This document shows positions 51,201 through 61,510 of a stretch of 64,000 nucleotides of DNA, piece by piece. Each line of letters opens with the position of its first letter. The stretch's first letter is position 1. The stretch is taken from positions 8,121,425 through 8,185,424 of the forward strand of contig NC_056546.1 of the NCBI RefSeq assembly GCF_910596095.1, read 5' to 3'. The DNA is from Thunnus maccoyii (lineage: Eukaryota > Chordata > Actinopteri > Scombriformes > Scombridae). Made by a program: the position numbers and the translations under genes. The notes under the pieces were generated by a model. That model searched no databases and had not been told where the DNA came from. It saw only the letters and a list, made by a program, of their open reading frames with translations.

Positions 51201-51887
51201 TTTTTTTACATACATACTGTATATGACACACTGTATTAATGCTACACTGACCAACTCATGAGGGGGCCTGCTGTGGCAGCTTCCTATAGAAGTGCTGTAA
51301 ATGGATACAAATGTAGCCAACGGCCTTTTTTTTTTTTTTTTTATTAAAGCTCATGTGTTCACAACATGAAACTATGTTGCAACTATCAACACAGCGCCAT
51401 GCTACCTTGAAAACATACTGACATAAATTTCTTCACGGGTTTAGTACGGAGCAAATTTTTTTGAGTGCAAACTTGAAGCGTACGTTACATTTTTCCTGTA
51501 TGGTGTGTAAACTGTGCCACACTCACTCGCCGACCTGGGCCTAATAAGCGTGTATTTTTGTCACGAAAACTAATTTGCACAGGCCCCGATGCTAATAAGA
51601 GTTGTAGGCTATGCTCGAGAAGGGATAAGAAATATCTGGGCCATAGGCTTTAGGCTACTGTCAGCCCCGGGGTATTGCACAGAGAGCGCGACAAGGAGGC
51701 AAAAGTGGGTGAGAAAAGCGTTTCCTCCTCACCAGGGCTCTGTGTTGTCGACAGTTAACTCCAAGCAAAGCACTCGCCGCGACAAACAACCTGTCAAACG
51801 CCACATTATTCGACACATTAAAGCGCAGGCCTGCCCACTGGTGTGTTTACCAGTTGTCGGAGGGTGAAAATAAGAGCTGCTTACCAT
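26151..51887 (-). CDS. ppp3r1: Calcineurin subunit B type 1 (protein phosphatase 3 regulatory subunit)
   Basis: Six coding exons in transcript order: 51887-51885 (ATG only), 41191-41152, 30716-30540, 29256-29197, 28768-28584 and 26198-26151. Together they give 513 nt and 170 residues, the exact length of vertebrate PPP3R1. Four EF-hand loops are visible: [12 protein letters not shown] (about residues 31-42), [12 protein letters not shown] (63-74), [12 protein letters not shown] (100-111) and [12 protein letters not shown] (141-152). Each has the usual Asp/Glu ligands at positions 1, 3, 5 and 12. The second residue is Gly, followed by NEASYP, the known N-myristoylation context. The C-terminus is HKKMVVDV. 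The protein binds the catalytic calcineurin A subunit and makes its phosphatase activity Ca2+-dependent. Introns 1 and 2 are 10.7 and 10.4 kb. Teleosts often keep two copies (a and b); I cannot tell which this is. Confidence 0.97.
26199..28583 (-). other. ppp3r1 intron before the last coding exon
   Basis: 2.4 kb. It holds a GA-rich stretch near 26202-26240 and a degenerate MITE-like copy at 26593-26805. The rest, 26810-28580, has no gene or named repeat that I can support. Confidence 0.6.
26593..26805 (+). mobile_element. Degenerate TAGAGCTGCAAC-type MITE (copy C)
   Basis: It begins with GTAGGGCTGCAACTAAGG and TTATTTTCATCC, and keeps interior blocks such as ACTGTAAAATGTGAGAAAAT. The right terminal repeat is not recognisable. 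Confidence 0.55.
30880..31187 (+). mobile_element. Degenerate TAGAGCTGCAAC-type MITE (copy D)
   Basis: It opens AAAGCAGCAATTG with TTAATTAATTAG and closes ATTAATCGACTAATCG, then CTGCGACTCTAG, a decayed form of the family's right end TTGCAGCTCTA. Interior blocks (AACAGTCCACAACC, CAAAGATATTCAGTTTACTGTC) are shared with copy E. Confidence 0.65.
32696..32758. repeat. (GA)n microsatellite
   Basis: About 31 uninterrupted AG units, the longest purine tract in the window, in ppp3r1 intron 2. Confidence 0.95.
35663..35734. repeat. (CA)n microsatellite
   Basis: About 36 uninterrupted AC units in ppp3r1 intron 2. Confidence 0.95.
35922..35982. repeat. (CA)n(CT)n(CA)n compound microsatellite
   Basis: A CA block, a CT block and a second CA block in direct succession in ppp3r1 intron 2, about 190 bp from the longer CA tract. 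Confidence 0.92.
36247..36610 (+). mobile_element. TAGAGCTGCAAC-ended hAT-like MITE (copy E, full length)
   Basis: 364 bp, starting AGAGCTGCAACTAATG and ending TTGTTGCAGCTCTA. The interior contains ATCGATTAATC-type sequence near the right end and shares blocks with copies B and D. Confidence 0.8.
39957..40000 (-). mobile_element. L2/CR1-like LINE 3' tail fragment
   Basis: The plus strand reads TTTATTTTATTTATATAGCAC. Its complement is the GTGCTATATAAATAAA-type end of fish L2/CR1 elements. Only the tail remains. The name is from memory. Confidence 0.45.
40566..40591. repeat. (TCC)n trinucleotide run
   Basis: About seven consecutive TCC units, with flanking CTCC, in ppp3r1 intron 2. Confidence 0.85.
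43420..43700 (-). mobile_element. TAGAGCTGCAAC-type MITE, probably inverted (copy F)
   Basis: It starts near CAGAGCTGCAGTG and carries TTAATTGATTAGTCAATTG, then ATAATCAAATAATCG, with GTGAATATTTTCTGG in the middle. This is the family's interior in reverse orientation. The far end is decayed. Confidence 0.6.
44098..44380 (+). mobile_element. tRNA-headed SINE-like repeat
   Basis: The left part has a degenerate RNA polymerase III A box (GTGTAGCTCAATGTGTAGCGC) and B box (GGGGTTGGGTGTCCC), about 30 bp apart, plus a second A-box-like GTGTGGCTCAGTGGGTAA. The right part (ACTTTATTGATCCCTGTAGG, then CAGTGACTTGCTAAAGG) resembles a common fish interspersed repeat. It is not a functional tRNA, because the acceptor stem and anticodon arm are not paired. 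In ppp3r1 intron 1. Confidence 0.5.
44440..44611 (+). mobile_element. Short TAGAGCTGCAAC-ended MITE (copy G, internally deleted)
   Basis: It starts TAGAGCTGCAACTAACC and ends GTTTCAGCTCTA, only 172 bp apart. The interior keeps TTCACATTTAAGAAGCTGGAA and GTTGATTATCAGAATAGTTG. Confidence 0.75.
47511..47970 (+). pseudogene. hAT-type transposon remnant with broken BED zinc finger
   Basis: The region opens with TAGGGCCCTGTGATTTC, similar to ends of fish hAT elements as I remember them. At 47889-47965 one frame reads [13 protein letters not shown], and after a one-base shift the next frame reads [13 protein letters not shown]. Together these give the C-x2-C... K-x-L-x2-HL-x3-H pattern of a BED finger. 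A TGA stop precedes the first Cys block. Frameshift and stop show it is dead. No transposase catalytic region is seen. Confidence 0.5.
48159..48203. repeat. (GT)n microsatellite
   Basis: About 22 GT units in ppp3r1 intron 1. Confidence 0.95.
49894..49919 (-). other. Potential G-quadruplex (four G runs on minus strand)
   Basis: The plus strand has C8-A-C7-T-C4-T-C4, that is, four runs of at least four with single-base spacers. The G-rich strand is the sense strand of ppp3r1, so the motif would also occur in its pre-mRNA. Confidence 0.7.
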
Positions 51888-52250
51888 CTTGCAGGTCGGA
51901 TGATGAAATCCAGGCGATGTGAACGGAAAGGAGGTGCAACAGGGGGGGAGTCTGTAGGCCGCCGAGCTGAGGCGAGAAATACAACAAAAAAAAAAAACAC
52001 GGTTGAGGTGCTACTCTGAGGTCTCGTCCTGGCTTTAAACCCAGCTTCAGGCTCTCTTCTCTGGCTCGCGCTCTCTCTCTCTCTCTCCCTCTCTCTCGCT
52101 CCTTTACCGAGGCTTTCACTGCAGTGGCAAAGGGAGGGAGACCCGCTGGGAGGGGACAGCAAAGCGGGGGAGGAGGCTCGGTTTGACAAGCAGGCGGTGG
52201 CGGAGGGGAGGAGAGAAGAGGAGAAAGGGGGGAGGTGCGGCAGTACTGTA
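51888..52250 (-). promoter_or_regulatory. ppp3r1 5'UTR and promoter region
   Basis: Upstream of the ATG on the minus strand. It is GC-richer than the surroundings, with a long GA/CT tract at 52070-52103 (CT on plus) and GGGAGG-type boxes. No TATA box is evident. The transcription start cannot be fixed from sequence. Confidence 0.5.
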
Positions 52251-53536
52251 CATCCGGGAACTCCGGGTTATATTTATTTATTTATATTTTTACCCCCTGA
52301 ACTGGTTTGTGCTTGTGCTCCCCCTGTTGGCGGTATGACTGCACTGCCTTTTTTTTCCATATATATATATGGACTGTCTGTGCACCCTGAAACCTCAATG
52401 TACACAACTGGCAGATGGACTTAATTTTATGTAATCCCCATGGCACTAAGTCGGTTCATCAATAGTACAGACTTTCCTCGTGGGCAAGCACTAAATCCAT
52501 ACTAAGCGTTGTAAGCCATAGTGAGATTTTAAGTGGCTTTAGAAGAGCTGGGCTGAAAAGAAAATCTAAACCATTGTACATTTCACTTCAGAAACTACTG
52601 TGGACACTGTAATATACGTAGGCTACTACTAGTAATAGTATATGGCAGGGTAGTAGCACTATAATATACTGTAAGTATAAGAAGAAAGGGCCAGTAGTAC
52701 AGCAGTAGCAGCAGCAGAGCTCAGAGTAGCAGCAGTTGCACTTATGTGAAACACCCAGTAGCCTGTAAGCACTGATTTGGAGATTTGCAGTTTAAAAGCA
52801 TCAGAAAATCTTGGTTTTAACTGGGCTCACTGGGAAGAAAAGTGACATCTAGGTCATATAAATTGTGTTATGACAGCATTTCAAAGACTATTTCCTTGTG
52901 AAACTGGTTCTAAATATGCGTGGAGTCACTGAAATGCTGTTGAAACATCAATGTCATGTAACAGATGTCTAATAAAAACTTCACTTTTCTACTAATTTAA
53001 CCAACGTACTTCTCGCTCGAATGCCAAGATTTTCTTATATTTGAAAATTATATTTAACAAGGATATAAAAGCTAGACACATCCAGCCTAAATGCCTCTTT
53101 AGTCAGCTCAGCTGCTTCTGCAGTGTGATCTAATGGAAGAAAACGCTAGCCCCGTACGCTCCAAGAGGTTCCCCTTTTAAGAGTCTGTGAGAATCGTGTC
53201 AGCCAGCTGTAGTAGTGGTAGCAGTTGTATGATGATTCCTGCCACACCACATTCTGCAGATTCTGTGCTTCACCAGACGTTCAGGACAAACTCTTTGCAC
53301 TTCTGTAAGTTTTCACATTTGTTGCTCTGATTCACTTATGTTCCTTCCTTTGTAAGAGTGATTTACTTTAGTTGCCTGAATTGTCAATACTTAAGTTTCT
53401 GAATTAAGCATAATATAAAGCTAACAGAAGGGTTATAATGAATCAGTTAATAAATTGATAAGATTTTCCATTTTACTAATAATAACATTATAAACAACAC
53501 TTACGAAAAGATCAGAAAGATATGAAATTTTACAAC
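52251..53536. other. Intergenic region between ppp3r1 and cnrip1
   Basis: About 1.3 kb of AT-rich sequence between the ppp3r1 promoter and the end of the cnrip1 transcript. It has short CAG/AGT-rich runs near 52700 and a perfect 16 bp palindrome of alternating AT at 52357-52372. No gene is seen. Confidence 0.5.
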
Positions 53537-55580
53537 TTTATTGCACAATTTCATTATTTTGTTGCTCTGATTTCTTGCATAGGTCAATTCAATATCTCAA
53601 CAAAAATAATTTCATAGACATTTCTACCAAAATACACACAATCATATTAAAACATTTCAAATGTTTCACTTGTACAAAATATACAATTTCTGGAAATATT
53701 TACCACAAAAATGTATCACAAGAAATAGAAAAAAAAAGGTTTAAAGATATGTCTTTAACAGCTTACGTTCTGAATTTTCCAAATTCTTTTTCTTTTTTTA
53801 CCAACACTAATATTCATGGCTAAGTCCTTTGGAAGAGGTAGAGAGAACACACACGCTGCAAACAGGAGCACAATTCCACCCAAATACAAAATCTCTCTAT
53901 TTGAGATACTGCATCCTGCACAGAAAATGTCACCACAAAAGAATACACACACAGTACAGCTACAAACAGAGTTTCATTCCAAAACACTAAAGGGCCCTTT
54001 TCTCTTCTAGTCCTTCAGGTGCAGGCAGTGACACAACTTCACAGCAGAAGAATATGGATAATGTAACTGTTAAGAGGTGAAAGGATGAAAGATGAAGTTT
54101 TTTGCATATAGGGATGCAGAGACTTTCTGTCTCAATGTAGCCTGCAGAGAAGCTTTAGAAAGATTTCATGAAGTACCTGAGTGAAGTACGCAATTTGATT
54201 AGTTAGGATTTGTGAAAGATGTGTAAACTGTCCACAGAATTAAGATGTTATGTTCACGCTAAGGCTGTCAAAACTAAAGGCTGCGAGTAGTGCTGTTGTT
54301 TTGTTATCACTGTACAACAATTACTTGCTATTGTAGCTGATAGAGCAAACTGTACCTGTAATCTACAACAAAACTCATTTGAAGGAATTTGCGTACAATA
54401 AAAATAATCTATTGCACACCAAAATATTAGGAACACCAACATTGTTTCTAATATTTTGCCTCCGTCATGTATATTAAATAGGATGGACAAAATAGTAGGA
54501 ACACTTTTCAATATAATGCACTCCAGTACACCACCACCATCCATCATGACCTCAATAATAAACATAAAGTAGAATTATCACCCTTCTGACAATAAAAACT
54601 GAGAATGCATAAGCTTCGCAAAAGCAGAATTTATGGCAGAGCTGTTGTGTTGGATTGCGTTAGACGGCACAGGTGTTCCTAATAAAGTGTTTGATGAGTG
54701 TATACACCACACATCTCTAACATTAAAGCTGCAGATGTCATGGCAACAAGCCACAAAGTTCCCAAAGGAAGACAGATGGGGAAAATTCTCCTTTAGGCTA
54801 ATGTAATCAAAAAATATTAGCATTATTTATTATACTTTATCAAAGTAGAATCATTTTTCTAAGAATTGATGTGATATTTTTGGAATGAAACTCTTCACAT
54901 GTAGACTTGGCTTCAAACACATAAACACAAATATACACATCTGTACAAGCACCGTTTGTAAAACACACACACTGTGGCCAAACACACAGGCACACGTGCA
55001 CTCGAACAAATACAGTACTGTACTGTACATACACATAAGTCTGAACACACTTGAGGGTTAGCAGATGTCACAACTGAACTGTGCTCGGAAAAAAAACATA
55101 TTTATCTCAAAGAGTCATTTAACTTTCAATACATTATTAAAACTGATTCAAAGGGGATGTTGCTGAGAAGAGGTTTCGTTTGAAGCTCGGTAAATGCGCC
55201 ATGTTAATTATGACACATTTGTATAATCACTATAAACAAACGCAAGTGTGACAAGACTGGCAACATCACTGCATTTTACATGAACTGCCATATGATCCAA
55301 TTTGGCAGGACGGTTTGCTTTTAACGTCATACAAGAGGAGGAGGGTGCTTTTTCTTTTCAAACAGAGCACAATCTTTAAATATTCTGATATTGGTATTGA
55401 AGTAAAGACTACAATAAAGCCAAAAAAAAAGTTCAGTGAAGTAGAGTGACAGTAGATATGGAAGGGAGGACAAATACATACATCCATTTAGCAACATCAC
55501 GACATACTGAGGGTTACAAACATCACAGCTTGTGTTTTTGCAAAGTACACACACTGAATCCGTCAGTCTGGTCCTCTCCG
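53537..55580 (-). other. cnrip1 3'UTR (about 2 kb)
   Basis: On the minus strand an AATAAA signal lies at 53542-53537, about 2 kb after the cnrip1 stop. The stretch contains a 270 bp inverted-repeat element at 54419-54690. Other AATAAA hexamers inside could give shorter mRNAs. The limit is inferred. Confidence 0.5.
54419..54690 (+). mobile_element. MITE with TTAGGAACACC / GGTGTTCCTAA ends
   Basis: The left end reads AAAATATTAGGAACACC; the right end AGGTGTTCCTAATAAAGTG is its inverted complement. The interior has a second AGGAACACTTTTCAATATAA block. It is non-coding, about 270 bp, and lies in the predicted cnrip1 3'UTR. Confidence 0.65.
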
Positions 55581-58500
55581 TCACACAAACATCTCCTTGT
55601 TGACCCACATGAGTGTACGCGTGTCATTGGGTTTGCATTCATACTCGATGCTGTTGAAGCTGTTTCCCCACTGGCAGTGGTCCCTCTTGTTGTAGTTGTA
55701 ATACTTCACCTGCCACACTGTTTCAAACATTCCCGCTTCTGGGAACTGAAGGAGAAATACATGCAGAAATGAAAACATCGTCAAGTTCCCTGATCTGATC
55801 TGAACTGATTGTGACACATAAAGAGCGGACAGATGGGAATACATGCTCTTAAGAAACACATACTCATGTACTCAAATATTTTTATGAACGCAGATACACC
55901 ATCTGAAAGGTGAAATGAAGAGGGAAGCATACTGACTGGACAGATGGATGCAGGCAAACACACACAAACATGCAAACACATCATATCATCCCAGAGGCCC
56001 CTGGGTGTGAACTGGACAGATGGGTGTAAGACACACACACAGACACTCACACAAACTCACACTTACGTCAACACAAGCAGTTACATTTTTTTGTAACATT
56101 GTTTAAACCTGTATTTATGAGCTCTTTCACCTTACAAGATTAGAAGAATGTAACGATTTAATATAACAATGAACATTTAGGTAAATTTAAATTGAACATT
56201 TACGTCAGATGTCGGCGCTTTCATCGCTACATCAGGAACCACAGCTGCGAAGATTTGTCCGCTAAACACCAGGAACTCATTTTATGGGGGATGTTTGAAC
56301 CAAAATACAACGCACACCTAATTTTGTTATAATTTAGGGGTCTAATTGCAGTTTGCATGTGTTGCGTGGCTGTTACATCATTATATTGGTTCATGCTTGT
56401 CAAAACTTCTTTTCCACAGTGATCAGTTCACTGATAATTATCCTGCTTGTTATACGGTTAACGACCAGCTAATTATGTTTAAAGCTGAAACAAACAGAAC
56501 AGATTTGACAATTGATTGATCATGTGATTCTGATCAAATGTGAATATTTCCTGGTTTTCTTAGATTTCTGTGATCATAATCTAACTACTAAAGTAACTGT
56601 GGAAATTAGGAAAATGTGACAGGAATTTTTGCACTATTTGTTGCCATGATATAGACCAAACGATTACTGGAGAAGATAAACTGTTGATTAATCAATAATT
56701 GAAATAATCCTCAGTTTCAGCACTAATTAGACCCTAATTAATTACAAGCTTTTACACCTGAGACATGCATCACCCACTCTATCCGCAATTACACCTACGT
56801 AGAGATCATCGTCCATGGTTACAAAACTGTAACCATGAAAAGCCCGTAGCTATCAGGATACAATAGAAAATCTCTGGTAGCTGGCATCCACTTCAGTAGA
56901 ACTGTAACCATAGCAACACAAACAAATCTGATAAGACTGCAATTTAACCCTTAACCTGTGAAGGAATTTTCATATACCTGTCATATATGAAAATGCTCCT
57001 ATTTTCATATATGAAAGGACAGACAGCTGTCTTCTTCCCGGTCGAGCAGACCTGGCTCTATGATTGTTGCCATAGAGACAGCGCTAAAGTAAACAATCTT
57101 ATAGTCATGTTGTGATTAAGGACGAGGTCGTCTGGGCGCTGCCTGGATAACCGAGAGTGGTTCAGCTCTTTTCCTTCAGATTTGCTGTGGCATTTCACTG
57201 GATCTACACCGGCTCTTTGAATTGTAACTGCTGTCTCCTCAGTTGACCAAGTTTGTGTTTATCAATGAATATTTTTTGCATAAGATATCCATATCTGCAG
57301 GAGTTTCTGAATTGAGGAACTCAAGATTTCTATGACATAACCTAGGATCATGATGCATGATGAGACAGTACTGGTGGAAGAGAAGCCTCTTGGAGGCAAA
57401 AGTAATCACTTGGTGATCAAAGGATAATGCTGGAGATATTCTATATGTATATTTCTTTTATTGTCAACCAATCCCATGAAAGTCTGTCTCTCAATGCTTG
57501 TCTAACTTCCTTGCCCTGTCTGTGGCCCATTTGTTCTTATCAAAGTTGTAGATCTTCAAAAAAAACAGCTCACATATATGTACTTTGACTTTTAGAAAAA
57601 GCTAAATAATTTTTCTAAACAGCTGCACACTGCAGTTTTTAGTAAACATTACTTAAACATAAGAAAATAGTGTATTAGTTGGGGACTGTTTTCAGCCATG
57701 TCACCCGGTGCAACGGTGGCTCATTGATGTTTTTTAGGACAAAAGTGGAGGTCTATGGCACAGAGGAACAAACTGTATCACACTTTGGCAACACGCTTGT
57801 TAGTTGGATCAAGTCGTTGTTTTTTGTCTTTTCATGGGATTTGTTGTCAATAAGAAAATATAGAACATCACCAGAATTATCATTTAACCGCGTGGAAATG
57901 TATGGAGCAGTGTTTTTTAAGTCAAACTGGATTGAAATACTGTATGTTTTCAGTTTATTGATGTTGTCAACATTGTGTTGTATTACAGAGAAGATTCCTT
58001 ATTAAATATCTATGTCATGTTTTGACAATTTTATAGTTTTGTTTTTTATTTTTCTGAAAACCAGGTTTGACACAGCTTTAAGACAGTAAAGTTGATAAAA
58101 GAGAAAAATCCTCATCCTTCCTGCCACTATAGCTGAAGTTTAAAAAAAGTCTAAACATGAATGAAAAAAGACAGATAGAGTGAACAAATGCAGGACAAAC
58201 CACACTGAATTTTACAAGCTCCAAATGTAAACCCACAAAGTCTTTATCCGGTGTTGCCTGTTTGTCTTCTCTACCAACCAGACAGACATCCAAACAGATT
58301 CTCCTCAGAGTCTGAAACTTTCTGGCTGTAAATCATTTTTGAATATTTGAGTTCTCCGGCTTCTGCCTCCAGATTAAAGTTAGTTTTCTTCCCGTTGTAC
58401 TATATATAACCATACCTGTATGCTGATTTGAACAGGTTGCCTCTCTCCACTCTTGGTGTGTGCCACCCCCTCTGTGTCGTACTGGCCGGTATAGATCACT

Positions 58501-60341
58501 GACTGCGGATCTTTAGACTGCTGCTCCAGGGCGAAGGTCACCCCACCCACACTCATTGACCTGCGGACAGGAACACAACACAAGAAAACCAATTCATCAA
58601 TAAACAGTCTTAAAATTAAAGGTTCAAGTCAATAATGTTTAGGTGAGAGCACTAAAGATGATATTTGATTTTAGTGGAAATTATATGTACAATTTAAAAG
58701 CCTAAAATCTGTGATTTAACAATAAAGTGAAAAAAATGGGTTTTACTACAGATTACTGAGCTTTAAAGGCCACTCATTGATGCATTTTTTTCCAGCCAGG
58801 ACTTCCTGCTACAAATCACTTGGGGAAATAGGTCTACAGCTGTGTTCCGTGCTCTAAATTCAGCCCAACATCTCCTGTGCATCATCCCATGTGTGACCTA
58901 TTTTTGTACCAGGGTGCTCATTCGGGCAGCAGGCAGGCGTGTTTCACAGCCTGATATATCAAAGGCTAATCCTTATTTAGACATGGAAGTACAACAACGT
59001 TCATTACATAATCATGTATTGTAGGCAAATCACACGAGGGCGGCGGCGACACAAAGCCCAGACACAGGAGTCCTAATCTGTGGTGGATTTGACATGTGGC
59101 CAATTGGGGTTTATGCTGCCTTCAAGTGCTCCTCGTAAAATCCTACTTCCGAGCGCTTTACTTGGAAAAAAGGACTTGTTGAGTTCCCAAGTACAGGACT
59201 TTAGGTCAGAAATAGCCTAATAACACAAAGTAGAGCTACGATATTGTATGCTCTACTAATATGAAAACAATTGTAAGAGGTATTTGTAGGTTGTTTTTTT
59301 TGCTAACAATAGGTTTAAAAAGTAAAGATACATAAAGAATCATACAATAGACACACAGTAAAACGTGATAACTTTACTGCAAATGTTCAATGCATACTTT
59401 CCATCCTCTATATCACATCTCTGCACCATGGTAACCTGAAAAACTAAAAATTTTCCATCATTATTCACCACTTCATGTGCATTATTGGCACTATATGCTT
59501 GAATGCAGCATAAAAATCTGCTCTTGCCTTCTCCGCAACAAACCTGTTAAGATCACCCCTATCAGTGCACGAGAGGAATGAGTCTCATCCTTGGTTCTTT
59601 AATTAAAGATTACGTCCAGAAACGTAGCCTAAGTACTCTCTGTAGACTGAGGAAATGTGAAAAACTACAGGTCGCTGGCGATGAAGCAGACAAAGGCCAC
59701 ATTCACTTTGCGAGGGAAAAACATTTGATCAAAACACCTAAAAACATTTTAGGGATACAGAGGAGATTAAAAACACTCTATCATACACTAATATCACTAT
59801 AATTCTAATACTGAATGTAGACGCAAACTAGCGGTAAAATATTAAATAGACAATATCGATTGTCTATCAGCGACGCCACGTTGAGACAACAAAATCTCCA
59901 TTATTTGGACAGCTCCTCACATTTGTCCTGTTGTCTTCTCATGTGGAAAACCTCCATATTCCAATAGCATTCCTCTGATTGACTGGAAACGTGTGTACAG
60001 TACGGTGCTCATTAGTGACTTAAGTGATCTGTGTGGCTTTATCTATAGAAGGAGGTTGTAGGAATATTGTCGCCTGGTCGTGATATTTGTCCTCTTAGCT
60101 GTTTAGGTTATGATCAGGTTAGGATAACCCACGCTTGAAACAAAAATCGGAGGGCTACCTACGTGGCCTCGGCCGCTCCAGGTTTAATGACCACCTCAAT
60201 TTTGTACTTGGATCCGGTCAGCAGCTTGATGGTCCGGGTCTGTCCGAACCGGGCGCCGTCAGATTTGAAGTACACCGCGGTGTTGTTGGGAAGCATCTTC
60301 ATGGAAATCCCAATTTTGATTATCTGTGGAATGTCGGCCAT
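55581..60341 (-). CDS. cnrip1: Cannabinoid receptor-interacting protein 1
   Basis: Three exons in transcript order: 60341-60163, 58560-58416 and 55745-55581, giving 489 nt and 162 residues (human CNRIP1 is 164). The start ATG at 60341-60339 begins [13 protein letters not shown]. Family-typical blocks are [61 protein letters not shown] and [19 protein letters not shown]. The protein is small, cytosolic and beta-rich, and in mammals binds the C-terminal tail of cannabinoid receptor CB1. The last residues here are EMFV, whereas the human CNRIP1a tail ends ESFL. Junctions are GT-AG and in phase. Fish carry a and b copies; I cannot assign which. Confidence 0.96.
56481..56724. mobile_element. Decayed TAGAGCTGCAAC-type MITE (copy H)
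   Basis: It begins AAAGCTGAAACAAAC and ends TCAGTTTCAGCAC, an imperfect inverted pair. The interior has GTGAATATTTCCTGGTTTTC, shared with copies F and G, and GTTGATTAATCAATAATTG. Confidence 0.5.
56981..57014. other. Perfect inverted repeat (14 bp stem, 6 bp loop)
   Basis: TCATATATGAAAAT at 56981-56994, loop GCTCCT, and ATTTTCATATATGA at 57001-57014. In cnrip1 intron 2. Confidence 0.85.
58561..60162 (-). other. cnrip1 intron 1
   Basis: 1.6 kb with no gene or clearly named repeat. A small segment near 59105-59175 (TTCAAGTGCTCCTCG) may be a repeat fragment, but I cannot support it. Confidence 0.5.
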
Positions 60342-61360
60342 TTTTCCATACAGCTAGTATATACCCAGGATCAGCGGGATGCGGGATGTGGGCGACAAGT
60401 CTCAGGTGTCAGTCAGTTCATGAGGAGAAATGTCGTGCGGAGAAGCCCATAGCAAAGCGTATAGCCTGGACGGGGAATTGCGCAGCGCTGCGCTCCGTAA
60501 TCCCTACCAACCTGCAACACGGTCCTAATCCCAACCAATGCTCTCTGTCTCTCTCACTCTGACAATCTCTCACATGCCCCTCGTTTCGACACTTCCCATC
60601 CACACTCTCCTTTTTTCTCCTCTCTCTCTCTCTTTCTCTCACCTCTTCTCTCTTTCATTCGCCCCCTCTTTAATCTCTTTCTATCACTTAAGGTGTTCAG
60701 CTCTCTTTGAACTCTCAGTCTTTCGTAAAATATGGTTGTCGCTGTCCGTGGTGCTGAAGTCCTACCAATTAAGACTGGGGATTATTTTAATTGATCCCTG
60801 GAGGAGGTAGTTACAACACCACCGGTGGGATAGGAATAAGAGAAGAACTAACAGAACAAATGACTGATAATTGCCATCATGAACATAAACCAACCAATAA
60901 TTAAGATTAATAGACTACCTGGTAAAATTAAGCATATGAATCCATACATGTGCAGCCTATAAATACACTGCATTTAATGCAGGTTCCGCAAAAGGTGAGC
61001 TATATCTCTACAGCTAGAATGATTAAAATGAACTGTTTAATTTAAAATAAAAAAACGGTAGCCTAAAATAAACCCTTAATCATACTTTGACCTGTGTAAC
61101 CCTATACCCAGCCCTGTATTTGCATAATAATATAACTCCATGCAGTATGGATTATACATACAGTATTTAGGAAAAAATCTTCAACTCAAATTGAAAACTC
61201 CAGATATTTAACACTGATTTCTGAAGTCTTTTTCTTGTCTCATATGAGCAATCTCTGTAATGCCTATGATTGACCACTAGAGGCCAGGCTTTGATCACAA
61301 CAGGAAACATGTCCTTGTTTAAAAAAAAAAAAAAAAAAAATAGAAAAAAAGAGAGAAGGG

Positions 61361-61510
61361 TCCATCTGCAGTCTTGCAGACTACACGACACACCCACTCT
61401 ACTACACGACACACACCCTCTGATATTCTTACCCCTAACCTTAACCATCTTAGTCCTCATATCTAAACCCAACCATGTGGTGGGCGTGTCGTGTAGTGTC
61501 CGCAGATGGA
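61361..61510. mobile_element. 150 bp inverted-repeat MITE
   Basis: The left end TCCATCTGCAG, then ACTACACGACACACCCA, pairs with the right end TGGGCGTGTCGTGTAGT, then GCAGATGGA. The left arm contains an extra partial copy of CTACACGACACAC. It is non-coding, between cnrip1 and kcnq5. Confidence 0.7.

Larger units (their letters stand above)
41192..51884 (-). other. ppp3r1 intron 1 (10.7 kb)
   Basis: It separates the start codon from codon 2. It holds MITE copies at 43420-43700 and 44440-44611, a tRNA-headed SINE-like repeat at 44098-44380, a hAT/BED remnant near 47511-47970, a (GT)n tract at 48159-48203, a C-run/G-quadruplex motif at 49894-49919, and an RFX-like site at 51168-51180. The block 48500-48810 may be another dispersed repeat. 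No extra exon is supported. Confidence 0.6.
55746..58415 (-). other. cnrip1 intron 2
   Basis: 2.7 kb. It contains CA-rich runs near 56024-56040, a MITE-like copy at 56481-56724, a 14 bp perfect-stem hairpin at 56981-57014 and an RFX-like site at 57066-57079. No exon is supported. Confidence 0.6.

Noticed and set aside
52357-52372. 16 bp palindrome CCATATATATATATGG as a CArG/SRF site
   Set aside because: The AT core is 12 bp, not the 6 bp a CArG box needs. Probably simple AT repeat.
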